The notes beneath the pieces were generated by a model, which was given only the letters and a program-made list of their open reading frames with translations, made no database searches and had not been told where the DNA came from. Source: Bacillota bacterium (GTDB lineage: Bacteria > Bacillota > UBA4882 > JAAYXC01). From it: a stretch of 12,843 nt of DNA. Made by a program: the position numbers and the translations under genes. The number at the start of each line of letters is the position of its first letter. Position 1 is the first letter of the stretch. Below, piece after piece: positions 1 to 7,306 of the stretch. Location: contig JAAYXC010000093.1 of the NCBI GenBank assembly GCA_012516115.1, positions 1 to 12,843 on the forward strand. Reading direction: 5' to 3'.

Positions 1-170
1 GGGAGATCGCGGTCATGGCCTTGGACGCCGGGGCGATCCCCCACGGAGAGGACGTCATCGCCGTCGGCGGCACGAATGAAGGCGTCGATACGGCCATCGT
101 CGTCCGGCCCGCCCACGCCCAGGCCATCTTCGAGACGCATATCAGCGAGATCATCTGCCAGCCGCGGTGA
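1..170 (+). CDS. Pyruvate kinase alpha/beta (C-terminal) domain protein, 3' end only
   Basis: The reading frame is open from base 3 to the TGA at 168-170, giving the last 55 residues of a protein that starts before the window. The visible text includes VMALDAGAIPHGEDVIAVGG, then TDTA-type residues (VDTAIVVRPAHA) and a final EIICQPR. This matches my memory of the stand-alone PK_C family (Pfam PK_C), small Firmicutes proteins that resemble the regulatory C-terminal domain of pyruvate kinase but lack the catalytic barrel. Their biochemical role is not established; an allosteric or nucleotide-binding role is only inferred from the pyruvate kinase fold. It is probably unrelated to the defence operon, being on the opposite strand and of housekeeping type. 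It could instead be the end of a full pyruvate kinase, but the ending fits the stand-alone family better. Confidence 0.8.
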   Translation, partial: EIAVMALDAGAIPHGEDVIAVGGTNEGVDTAIVVRPAHAQAIFETHISEIICQPR

Positions 171-198
171 AACCGGGACAAGCTTTTTCCCTCACCCC

Positions 199-227
199 TT
201 TCCCCTCTCCCGAGGGGAGAGGGGAAA
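199..227. repeat. Perfect 13-bp hairpin upstream of the DUF559 gene
   Basis: The left arm TTTCCCCTCTCCC (199-211) pairs without mismatch with the right arm at 215-227, leaving a 3-base loop. It is followed by TTTCCC and a run of seven A. No T-run follows the stem on the + strand, so it is not a classical intrinsic terminator for the PK-C gene, although it may protect or stop that transcript. A near copy occurs at 646-681, so this looks like one member of a short palindromic repeat family, of the REP-like type often seen next to DUF559 genes. Confidence 0.75.
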
Positions 228-270
228 TTTCCCAAAAAAAGAAATTATAGTGGAAAGGGTGGAGAAGGCG

Positions 271-777
271 GTGAGAGTCACTAAACGTAAACCGCCGTTA
301 CCACCGCACCTTTTACAGCGTTGCCGTGAACTCCGGCAAACAGCAACCGACGCCGAGCAACTGCTCTGGGAATTGATCCGAGATCGTCAATTATGCGGGG
401 CCAAATTCAGGCGGCAACATCCTGTCGGCCCTTTCATCCTGGATTTTTATTGCCACCAAGCCAGGCTGGCCATCGAATTGAACGGTGGTATACATGCCGA
501 GCCAGAACAGGCCCACCGCGATGCGGAACGGACTAAAGCTTTAGAGGCGGAAGGGATCAAGGTACTTCGTTTTTGGAATCATGAAGTACTCGATAAGACG
601 GAAGAAGTGCGGGCAAAGAGCGAAGATGCTTTCGCTTCTTCCAAATTTCCCCCTCTCCCAAAGGGGAAAGGAGAGGGGAAAGAGGAGCGCTGTTCTTCCA
701 TTCATAGAGGGGGCCCCTCAGAGATGGAGATGGAAGGCGAAATCTCTTCGCGTCGAATAGACTTCCTCCCCAGGTAG
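271..777 (+). CDS. DUF559 (Vsr-like) endonuclease-domain protein
   Basis: 168 residues from a GTG start at 271. I chose this start because GGAG at 260-263 lies 7 bases upstream and because upstream in-frame codons run into the palindrome and the PK-C gene. GTG at 250 is the alternative. Residues about 15-115 form a DUF559 domain, a small Vsr/PD-(D/E)xK-like nuclease fold. Visible marks are AEQLLW with E29, FRRQ (46-49), ILDFYC with D58, IELNGG with E69, and LRFWN (99-103). Most relatives I know read E-x-D-G where this protein has E-L-N-G (N71), so one acidic position may be changed. Residues from about 125 onward are a low-complexity tail encoded by the second hairpin (646-681) and by the strand opposite the metallopeptidase remnant, so the tail is probably not part of the fold. 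The gene converges on the minus-strand defence operon. Members are often annotated as endonucleases, but no target is known and any link to the operon is unproven. Confidence 0.8.
   Translation: MRVTKRKPPLPPHLLQRCRELRQTATDAEQLLWELIRDRQLCGAKFRRQHPVGPFILDFYCHQARLAIELNGGIHAEPEQAHRDAERTKALEAEGIKVLRFWNHEVLDKTEEVRAKSEDAFASSKFPPLPKGKGEGKEERCSSIHRGGPSEMEMEGEISSRRIDFLPR
646..681. repeat. Second copy of the palindrome, inside the DUF559 3' end
   Basis: The left arm 646-658 pairs with the right arm 670-681 through 12 base pairs with one bulged C near 653, leaving an 11-base loop. Arm sequence and order match the upstream hairpin at 199-227, and both copies carry AAATTTCCC next to an arm (225-233 and 643-651). 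Read in the DUF559 frame it gives the tail FPPLPKGKGEGKEE. No T-run follows on either strand. Confidence 0.7.
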
Positions 778-872
778 GCCCGGAGCAAGGACCGGAAAAC
801 CGCGCCGTGGTTGGGGATCTTGAGGTGGAGCAGTTCGTGGACGATGACCTTTGTCGGATGAGCAATATAGGA
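702..872 (-). pseudogene. Truncated YgjP/M48-like zinc metallopeptidase (C-terminal remnant)
   Basis: The frame read on the minus strand from 872 to the TGA at 702-704 encodes 56 residues with a clear metallopeptidase core. HPTKVIV leads into HELLH (codons at 825-839), then LKIPNH and a helix ending LRAYLG. HExxH followed by an NH dipeptide gives all three histidine zinc ligands in the spacing of the YgjP-like family (DUF45, also called M48-family metallopeptidase). The upstream part of the domain, normally over 100 residues, is absent. An in-frame TAG at 873-875 precedes it, there is no ATG, GTG or TTG start in frame, and the neighbouring frames belong to the DUF499 end. It starts 4 bases beyond the DUF499 stop, where a fifth operon gene would lie, so I read it as a gene that lost its 5' part by deletion. 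Its end overlaps the DUF559 tail antisense. An ATT start at 866 is conceivable but has no good ribosome site. Confidence 0.65.
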
Positions 873-876
873 CTAT

Positions 877-3800
877 TTATTCCCGTTCAAATCCGTGGTT
901 CGTGAACCTAAGTGTTGTACTATTCTCGGTCACAATGCGCTGAACGTTCTCCGGAACTCCGTCGGGCACCGTAGCCTCGATCTCCAGCGTTACCTCCACC
1001 CGGGCACCGGGTAGGGCAACAAGATGGGCGATAACTTCCTCGGCCACTTTACCGGCGTCCTTCCCCACCCGAATAGGATCCAGCCTTACGGTTCCGTAAA
1101 AACGACGGGGTAGTGCGGGGCGTGGAGGCGTTTCCGAACCTGTTACCGCCGGAGTTTCTATTGTTCCCGATCCTTGAGGCCCGGCCCCCGGGCCGTTGGT
1201 TTGGGTCGACTCGCGGGAGGCTGCCTGCTCGATATACAATTGTCGGGTGGCGACATCGGGTTTGACCAACAAACCTTGGGGTTCGGTATCCGAGATCAGA
1301 ACATCTTGACCCGCCCGCAATCCCCGGTAACGCAGGGCATTTTCATCAAAATTATCGGCATAGGCAAAGGTATCAGTAGCCCACGTGGTAAGCTTAAGGC
1401 CATTGCGGACGGCCTGGACGAGTACCGCCGGATTCTGTAGCCGTGGCAAGTAAATATACCGCGCAAAATCCTCTACCAGTTGCTTGATCTCAACGTGATC
1501 ACCCCGCCATAGGGGAATCCGGTCAAGTTCCATCCGCAAACGCGTTCCCGCCAGAAACGTCACCAGGAGTTCTTCGCTACGGAGTTTCCTGCTTGCCCGG
1601 ACCGCCAGAGGATCGGGGCCTTGGAGGCGAATCGATTCCCAATCCATCTCACCTTTGGGATCCGGTTGACCCGTTTGCGGATCGATGGGCATTACGGGTA
1701 CGAGGAGCCACTGGAATGTCTCCGGTAACCGGGCCTCGATAGCCTTGGCAGCTTCATCTCTTTGCTGTTCCGCCTGCCGGAGCTGGTAAGGTGTAAGATT
1801 CAAGGCCTCTTTCTCCTGAACGATGGAGACCCAGGCGAGATACCAGCTTACGGCCTCCTGCAAGTCCTGCAGACGGGTTTTGTCGGCGGCGAGGAAAACG
1901 AGCATGTTTCGATAGAGACGGGGAGCACTGCCGCGGAATTCCAAGATCTGTTTAGCCGCGGTAATCGCAGGGTTATCGCCGTTTTTTACATACGGCGTAT
2001 CGAGCCCCAGGACCACCAGACGGGCCTCCGGTTCGTCAGGAACCTCAATATTGGATTGGGGGAAAGAATGGACCCTACTGAAATCACCCTTCTTTTCGAC
2101 ATTCTTCCGAACGCGCTGCTCGATCTCTTTTTTGATCTTTTCGTAATCACGTTTGAATTGTTCGGCCCGGCCTTCGGCCAGTTTCATAACCGTGGGTTGC
2201 GTCGAATACCAGTAACGCGTGCCGTCCTGATAAAGGTAGGTGGCCGTACCCGCCAGACGCCGGAGCGCATCACCGAATACGCTGGGCGATTCACCCGGCA
2301 TGACGCAACCGAGCTTGATCTGCCGGTCCTCCAGCCCGCAGTGGGCGGCCGAGGACGTAGGGGCCGACCCGAGATAAATCGTCCGGGCTACCCGGCGGCA
2401 GGCGGAAAACTTACCGAGGTTCGGAATATCTTTATCGATCCTCACCGGAAGCGAGGAAGGACCGTCTACATCTTTCTCGATGACCGGTACCCAATTATCC
2501 GAAAGATAGCGCGTTAACTCCATCTGGACGGCCGGCTCGTCCATCGGGATGGAACAAGGAAGGATCAAAGGGCTTTTATCACCGTTTACCCATAGATAAT
2601 GGATGACTGTGGCCATCAAGCGCAATACGCCGCGGGTACGCTGGAATTTGAGCAAGGTGGACCAGTCGGTATAAAGCCGGTCGAAGACCTCCGGGTGGAT
2701 CGGATAGGCAGCCTTAATCCGCTGTTCATAGTCGAACTCCCGGCATTCGGGCGGAAACTCTTCCGGCTGACTCCGATAGAACTCGACAAAAGCCCGCGCT
2801 ACCACATCTCTGTCTTTGAACTGCCCCGGATCCGTCATAGGCTGGAACAACCGCCGCCGCACGATCTCGAAACTCTCCTCGGCCGAAGCCGGCCGCCAGG
2901 AAAATTCCACCCGCCCGATGACGTTGCTCAGGCGGTGGAGGGCCTCGCGGCCCCGTAGCCCCCCTACCTCCACATCTTCGGGATGGACGGGCGACGCCTC
3001 GCCGGGGATCGAGGCCGGGAGGCTGATGACAACGAGGGTATTCGTGGCTTTGGCCGATTCCGTCAACGCCTGGGCGAAGGTGAACTGTGTCTCGAAGCTC
3101 CCGCCGGGAAGATCGGCGGTGTCATGCAATTGCCGCGCATAGGCCACCCATTCATCGATCAAAATCAAGCAGGGACCATAGCGCTTGAAAAGCTCCCGCA
3201 GCCGGTCACCCGGATTAGTGGCGTATTCGTCATCTCTCCTGATGATTTCAAATGCGCGGCGGGCCTCCTCTACCCCCCCGGCCGCGTACCCCAGCTGCCA
3301 GGCCAGCTCGCCCCAGAACGTACGGATCACGGTGCCGTCTGATTTGGTCACCGGATTCCCCGGAGAGAAACGGTTGCCCACCAGGACCACCCGGTTAACC
3401 CGGGGGAGGCCGGTCACCCCCGCTTCGCGGATGATCTCTTCGGCTCCCGGCAACTCTGCCGCCGGCCGACCCGAGAACAGATGATAGAGGGCGATCATCG
3501 AGTGGGTCTTGCCGCCGCCGAAGTTCGTCTGCAGCTGGACCACCGGGTCGCCACCGATGCCGGAGAAGCGTCTGACGGCGTTTACCAAAAGGCGCTTCAG
3601 GCCTTCGGTCAGATAGGTCCGGCGGAAAAACTCGACGGGGTTCTTGTATTCATCGCTCCCTTCTCCGAGATAAACCTGCCACAGATCGGCGGCGAACTCG
3701 GCCTGTTGGTAGCGGCCGCTGGCTACATCGGGATGGGGGGTGATGACCTCGCGCCAGGGCTTTAACCCTTCCTTAACGGCCGCTTCCACCAGGGAGCCAC

Positions 3801-4260
3801 CGGCCTTGCGCTTTTCGCTCCGCACCTGTTCGTCGAAACGGAGGCGTAAAAGCTCCATCTTCATCCGTTCGACCTCTTCGGCCTGGGGGGCCGAGACCGC
3901 CGTAAGCAGCCGCGCGACCGAATCCAGGGCGCGGTAGGCGTCATCGCTCGAGAAGGGTTCCTGGTGGGCCCACTTGTTCCGCCAATCGCGCAGCTCGCTC
4001 ACGAGACTGCGTTCGGCGAACCCGAGAACTCCTTTAAAAACTTCGTTCCAGGCGTCCCACATCACTTTAAGCAGTGCGGCGGCATCCCACTCGGCCATCG
4101 GTCTGCGAGTATTCAGCCGGTCATCGCCGAGAAAACGCGCGGCCTCATCGGCATACCGCCCGCCGTAGGCATGTCTGAACTCCCGCTCGACGAACGGCGC
4201 CAGCCCCTGGCGCAAGAGTTCGAGCGCCTTGCCCACCCGTTCGTAATTGGTAATGGCCAT
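877..4260 (-). CDS. DUF499 P-loop ATPase with N-terminal Swt1-type HEPN domain
   Basis: 1127 residues. Residues about 5-120 resemble the Swt1-family HEPN domain (opening ERVGKALELLRQGLAPFVER) and contain RNKWAH (94-99), a canonical R-N-x3-H HEPN motif. An AAA/P-loop domain follows, with Walker A NFGGGKTHSM (246-255) and Walker B CLILIDEW (364-371), the DUF499 (COG1483) signature. Residues 1012-1051 are a Gly/Pro/Ser/Thr-rich linker, and 1052-1127 form a conserved C-terminal domain ending HGFERE. That ending looks native, so the protein appears complete. The ATG at 4260 follows GGAGGGGTGA, which overlaps the DUF1156 stop; the two genes are 6 bases apart and probably translationally coupled. 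DUF499 proteins recur beside DUF1156 methylases in defence islands and correspond in position to BrxC/PglY of BREX. The inferred role is an ATP-driven sensor or translocase on invading DNA, possibly gating the HEPN domain. RNase activity is a prediction from two residues only. Confidence 0.95.
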   Translation of the reverse strand: MAITNYERVGKALELLRQGLAPFVEREFRHAYGGRYADEAARFLGDDRLNTRRPMAEWDAAALLKVMWDAWNEVFKGVLGFAERSLVSELRDWRNKWAHQEPFSSDDAYRALDSVARLLTAVSAPQAEEVERMKMELLRLRFDEQVRSEKRKAGGSLVEAAVKEGLKPWREVITPHPDVASGRYQQAEFAADLWQVYLGEGSDEYKNPVEFFRRTYLTEGLKRLLVNAVRRFSGIGGDPVVQLQTNFGGGKTHSMIALYHLFSGRPAAELPGAEEIIREAGVTGLPRVNRVVLVGNRFSPGNPVTKSDGTVIRTFWGELAWQLGYAAGGVEEARRAFEIIRRDDEYATNPGDRLRELFKRYGPCLILIDEWVAYARQLHDTADLPGGSFETQFTFAQALTESAKATNTLVVISLPASIPGEASPVHPEDVEVGGLRGREALHRLSNVIGRVEFSWRPASAEESFEIVRRRLFQPMTDPGQFKDRDVVARAFVEFYRSQPEEFPPECREFDYEQRIKAAYPIHPEVFDRLYTDWSTLLKFQRTRGVLRLMATVIHYLWVNGDKSPLILPCSIPMDEPAVQMELTRYLSDNWVPVIEKDVDGPSSLPVRIDKDIPNLGKFSACRRVARTIYLGSAPTSSAAHCGLEDRQIKLGCVMPGESPSVFGDALRRLAGTATYLYQDGTRYWYSTQPTVMKLAEGRAEQFKRDYEKIKKEIEQRVRKNVEKKGDFSRVHSFPQSNIEVPDEPEARLVVLGLDTPYVKNGDNPAITAAKQILEFRGSAPRLYRNMLVFLAADKTRLQDLQEAVSWYLAWVSIVQEKEALNLTPYQLRQAEQQRDEAAKAIEARLPETFQWLLVPVMPIDPQTGQPDPKGEMDWESIRLQGPDPLAVRASRKLRSEELLVTFLAGTRLRMELDRIPLWRGDHVEIKQLVEDFARYIYLPRLQNPAVLVQAVRNGLKLTTWATDTFAYADNFDENALRYRGLRAGQDVLISDTEPQGLLVKPDVATRQLYIEQAASRESTQTNGPGAGPQGSGTIETPAVTGSETPPRPALPRRFYGTVRLDPIRVGKDAGKVAEEVIAHLVALPGARVEVTLEIEATVPDGVPENVQRIVTENSTTLRFTNHGFERE

Positions 4261-4266
4261 CTTGAA

Positions 4267-7149
4267 TCACCCCTCCGTAGATCCAAAGACTCCTCCCCTG
4301 GCGATGGTTGTTTGGCTCCGGGCCAGCCGGGCGATCTCGGGCCACCCGAGCACCAGGGCGTTATAGGCCTGGGCTTCGGGGGAGCGGTTCTTCTTCTCGG
4401 CCAGGTTGAACAACCGGTAGGCCAGCTCCCGCGCCAGGGCGCCCCGGGGGCCGAGTACACGCAAGAGATCCGCCGCGGCCATATCCCCGGCCTTCTTGTT
4501 CTCGTTGTAATAGTAAACCCGCAAGAGATGGTGCGTAATCTCCCACACGGTAGGCCGCGGCTCGGTGGCCGGGTCCCATTTCCCCGGTAATTCCTCCGGC
4601 CGCAGGAGCCGGACCTTGCCGCCTTTGGAATGGACGATCCCCGCCTCGACGAGCCCGTTCACCGAGGTGACCTTGGCCTTGCTTAAAAGTTCCGCCTCGC
4701 CGAACTCACCCTCCTCGAAGCCGTGCTGTTCGAACCAGGCGATGGCCCAGCGGGTGTCGTTGTCGAACTCGTCCTCCTGCTCCGAGAGGACCTCGGTGAG
4801 GACCCGGTTGATGAGGGCGAGGGCCGTGCGCACGCTCATCGGCCGGCCGCTCGCCTCTAAGATGCAACGGTACTTAGAAAAAATCGCCATGCCGGGGCCG
4901 ATGGCCGCCTGAGCGAAGTCCACCGGGGCGATGTTGCCTTGCTGGAGACATTTCAAGGCCGCGGGAAGCTCGCGCTTCAATTCCGCTACAAACGACCGCC
5001 GGTCGGTCTGCGGCGCGTCCTCAGGCCGCGGCCGACAGGCAAGTACGATGTAGGAAGCCAGCGCATTGGTGCCCATGGAGACCATGCGCCACTTGTACGA
5101 CGCCCGCACCGGCCAAGTGGCGGTGATCTGAAAGCCCGGACCGATGAGCGCCTCCAGCATCGTCTCCCAGCCGGTAGTACGATCCACCCGATTACCGTTC
5201 CCGTTGCCTCCGTTCCCTTCCTCCTCGTCCACGCCGCTTTCTTCGTCATCCTGCTTGAAGGCGTAGTAGACGGTGAGCGGAAAACGCGGGTCCATCTTTT
5301 CCTTGAGCATCTTAAAGGCCCGCCGGAAACCGGCCTCGAAGTGCTCTTTGGCCTTCTGTTTATCGCCCCCGAACCGTTCCGGCGCGGCCACCAGTTCCGG
5401 CTCCTTGGGCACGAGAATGGTCCCGAAGAGGTCCGGGTAGAGGTCGCCGATGGTGCGCCTGAGCCACACGTAGAAGAAATCCGAGAGCGCCGCGTAGCCG
5501 ATGTTGTCGTAGTAGGGTGGGTCGGTGGAGACGAGCACGTCTTTCAGCCCGTCCCAGGGGCTCGCGGCGTCGAATTGGCGGGCGTGGCCCGAGAGCGCGG
5601 CCGTCCTAGCCGGAAGGATAGTCTCGATGCATTCTGCCTCGCGCTCAACCGAGATATGCCAGGAGCAAATTGCATCACCAAGCACATTAGCCTCCGCGAA
5701 ATCCCAGACCATGGGCAGCGCCTGTCGGTCGAATACATAGATTACAGCGGGCTCAGACGGCCGCCAGCGGCAGAGGGCGTTGTTGTGATCGGCACATAGG
5801 TCCAGCGCTAGGGCGAGGAAGGTCACCACCGTGGCGGCGCAGGCCTCGGCGTCGGCGGGGCGGAGCCCGGCGCGCTCGGCGTCGTGCCGGACATCTTCGC
5901 GCACCTCCCGCACCAGGTCCGACAGTGTCACCATCGCCGTGAGCTGGCGGGGGGTGAAAAGGTCACCCCAAATGGTGAAGCCGTAAGGCGCACATGTCCC
6001 ACCAGTCAATCTCGATGGAACCTCACCTTCGGGCTTCCATGACGATTGTGCCTGGCTTGCGATTGCTTCCTGTTCGGCGGTCGCAGGAAGGTACAGCCTA
6101 CCACCATTTCCCTCGGCCACGATGGCGACCAATCGCGCGCCTAATCGCCCGGCTTTTCCTTCCGCTTTGATATATTCGTCGGTAATCGGATCGCCGGTGA
6201 GGAGGCAACGAAACTGTGCCCGTCCGGTCTTGGTCCCCGTCTTTACGGTTGCTCGATCTTTCGGTGCCCCCGTGCGCACGACAAAGCGCCAGGTACCGGA
6301 AGCCCGATCCACGACCGGTTCCAGGTAGGCCTCGCTCCCTTTTTTGCTCGAAAGCCAGAAGGTGCTCATAAGTGGTACATGCGCTCCGCGCACCGCCGGG
6401 TTGGGGCTTGGCACCGTGCGTGCCCAGATCCAGGCGATGACCGGGAGTTCTTTGCCCACGTAGGGCGCAAGATCCGGCCGGTCTTCAGCCATCTCCGCCG
6501 TCACCTTCACCGGCGGGTAGAGGTGGCCGATCTTGGCCCGCGCCCATTCGAGGACGCGTCTTCCGTAATAACGGACGTCGGCGGCGAGGCCGGTGGCGCC
6601 GGGCCAGCTTACCGTGCCACCGATCTTCTGGCGGTCCCGGGGATTCACCGGGGGCCGGCCGGCCCAGCGGGGGATTAGTTCCAGGTTACATTTGTTAAGG
6701 AGCACGGCCACCGGATTGAGGTCACCCGCGTAGGCCTCGAACCCCAACCGCGCGGCCTCGAGCGGGATCGACCCTCCGCCCGCGAAGGGGTCGAGCACCG
6801 GCGGGAGCTTCCCGCCGCAGTGTTTCAACATCTCTTCCCGGGCCTCGGCGTAGACCTCGGGGTGCTTGTGGAGCTGTTTTTGCATCATCCGGCGGATGAT
6901 ATCGAAGAGCCGCTCCCTTTCCTTCTCTTGCGCCTCTTCGGTGGGAAACTTCTCCGGATGGGCGCTGGGGTCGTCCACGACAGAGGCGAAGAGCACCGCG
7001 CGCGCCACGGGCAGCGGCAGCCGCGCCCACCAGTGATGGATCCCTTTGGGATGCGGTCCGATCCCCGGCATCTTGTCGTAGGCCGAGGCGTCGTTGATCT
7101 CGGAAAGTGGAAGGGAGACTTCGATGAGTTTTTTGTGGTTATGGCTCAT
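4267..7149 (-). CDS. DUF1156 family DNA adenine methyltransferase (PglXI-like)
   Basis: 960 residues from the ATG at 7149. I prefer this start because family members begin almost directly with the KKLIEVSLPLSEIN motif (residues 6-19 here). Its GGAG at 7164-7167 is 14 bases away, which is long. An in-frame ATG at 7230 with GGAG six bases upstream would add 27 residues. Domains: DUF1156 N-terminus with HHWWARLPL; SAM-binding motif I DPFAGGGSIPLEA (120-132); a large central segment of about 400 residues, presumably carrying target recognition; catalytic motif IV DPPYYDN (543-549; DPPY codons 5512-5523), typical of N6-adenine or N4-cytosine methylases; and an acidic then Gly/Asn-rich linker at about 634-653. 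The family (COG1743) supplies the methylase in type 3 BREX and in DUF499-linked defence loci. The likely role is marking host DNA as self. The central segment also carries a paired-cysteine region that I cannot assign. No frameshift is seen. Confidence 0.93.
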   Translation of the reverse strand: MSHNHKKLIEVSLPLSEINDASAYDKMPGIGPHPKGIHHWWARLPLPVARAVLFASVVDDPSAHPEKFPTEEAQEKERERLFDIIRRMMQKQLHKHPEVYAEAREEMLKHCGGKLPPVLDPFAGGGSIPLEAARLGFEAYAGDLNPVAVLLNKCNLELIPRWAGRPPVNPRDRQKIGGTVSWPGATGLAADVRYYGRRVLEWARAKIGHLYPPVKVTAEMAEDRPDLAPYVGKELPVIAWIWARTVPSPNPAVRGAHVPLMSTFWLSSKKGSEAYLEPVVDRASGTWRFVVRTGAPKDRATVKTGTKTGRAQFRCLLTGDPITDEYIKAEGKAGRLGARLVAIVAEGNGGRLYLPATAEQEAIASQAQSSWKPEGEVPSRLTGGTCAPYGFTIWGDLFTPRQLTAMVTLSDLVREVREDVRHDAERAGLRPADAEACAATVVTFLALALDLCADHNNALCRWRPSEPAVIYVFDRQALPMVWDFAEANVLGDAICSWHISVEREAECIETILPARTAALSGHARQFDAASPWDGLKDVLVSTDPPYYDNIGYAALSDFFYVWLRRTIGDLYPDLFGTILVPKEPELVAAPERFGGDKQKAKEHFEAGFRRAFKMLKEKMDPRFPLTVYYAFKQDDEESGVDEEEGNGGNGNGNRVDRTTGWETMLEALIGPGFQITATWPVRASYKWRMVSMGTNALASYIVLACRPRPEDAPQTDRRSFVAELKRELPAALKCLQQGNIAPVDFAQAAIGPGMAIFSKYRCILEASGRPMSVRTALALINRVLTEVLSEQEDEFDNDTRWAIAWFEQHGFEEGEFGEAELLSKAKVTSVNGLVEAGIVHSKGGKVRLLRPEELPGKWDPATEPRPTVWEITHHLLRVYYYNENKKAGDMAAADLLRVLGPRGALARELAYRLFNLAEKKNRSPEAQAYNALVLGWPEIARLARSQTTIARGGVFGSTEG

Positions 7150-7240
7150 GACACTTTCTACTTCTCCTCTTATATATGAGCCATAGAAACTGCCCGAAAG
7201 TCTACGATCTGATTGTCCGCTATGGCTCATCTATGGCTCC
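7140..7240. promoter_or_regulatory. Cluster of 11-bp repeats around the two possible methylase starts
   Basis: The word CTATGGCTCAT occurs at 7220-7230. A perfect inverted copy, ATGAGCCATAG, is at 7176-7186. Partial direct copies are TATGGCTCAT (7140-7149) and CTATGGCTC (7231-7239). On the coding (minus) strand the copies at 7220-7230 and 7140-7149 begin with the two in-frame ATG codons, so both starts read M-S-H. In mRNA the 7176-7186 copy could pair either with the upstream start (11 bp, 33-base loop) or with the downstream start (10 bp, 26-base loop containing its GGAG), but not both. Alternatively the repeats are protein-binding operators. CATATATAAG on the minus strand (7169-7178) could be a -10-like element, but I see no good -35. 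Pairing is seen by eye; regulation is inferred. Confidence 0.55.
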
Positions 7241-7298
7241 ATTTTTTCTTTATTGATCCATAGGGCCTGGATTCCAAATGATAGCAGTAATTGACCAA
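7227..7298 (-). other. Possible 23-codon linker ORF between the AlbA_2 and methylase genes
   Basis: On the minus strand a TTG at 7298 follows the AlbA_2 gene's stop after GGAGCATC and opens 23 codons (LVNYCYHLESRPYGSIKKKW, then SHR). It ends in a TGA that overlaps the ATG at 7230 as ATGA. The arrangement would let ribosomes run from the upstream gene onto the longer methylase start. The GGAG-to-TTG spacing of 4 is short and the peptide resembles nothing I know, so chance is likely. Confidence 0.15.
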
Positions 7299-7306
7299 GA
7301 TGCTCC

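Noticed and set aside
199..240. Intrinsic terminator for the PK-C gene
   Set aside because: The stem is strong, but no T-run follows it on the + strand; the seven-A run means the T-run lies before the stem when read on the minus strand.
76..270. ATG at 76 as the start of the DUF559 gene
   Set aside because: This extension overlaps the PK-C coding end out of frame, has no ribosome site, and translates the palindrome. The DUF559 homology begins after 271.
557..865. 102-residue minus-strand ORF
   Set aside because: It lies in a different frame from the metallopeptidase remnant, has low-complexity Ser/Arg/Pro composition, and largely mirrors the DUF559 gene and its palindrome.
1762..2517. 251-residue plus-strand ORF
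   Set aside because: It is antisense to the DUF499 gene, with no family resemblance.
3964..4590. 208-residue plus-strand ORF crossing the DUF499/DUF1156 junction
   Set aside because: It is antisense to two well-supported genes and has no domain or plausible ribosome site.
4939..5799. 286-residue plus-strand ORF
   Set aside because: It is antisense to the DUF1156 catalytic region; the real frame carries DPPY and known family motifs.
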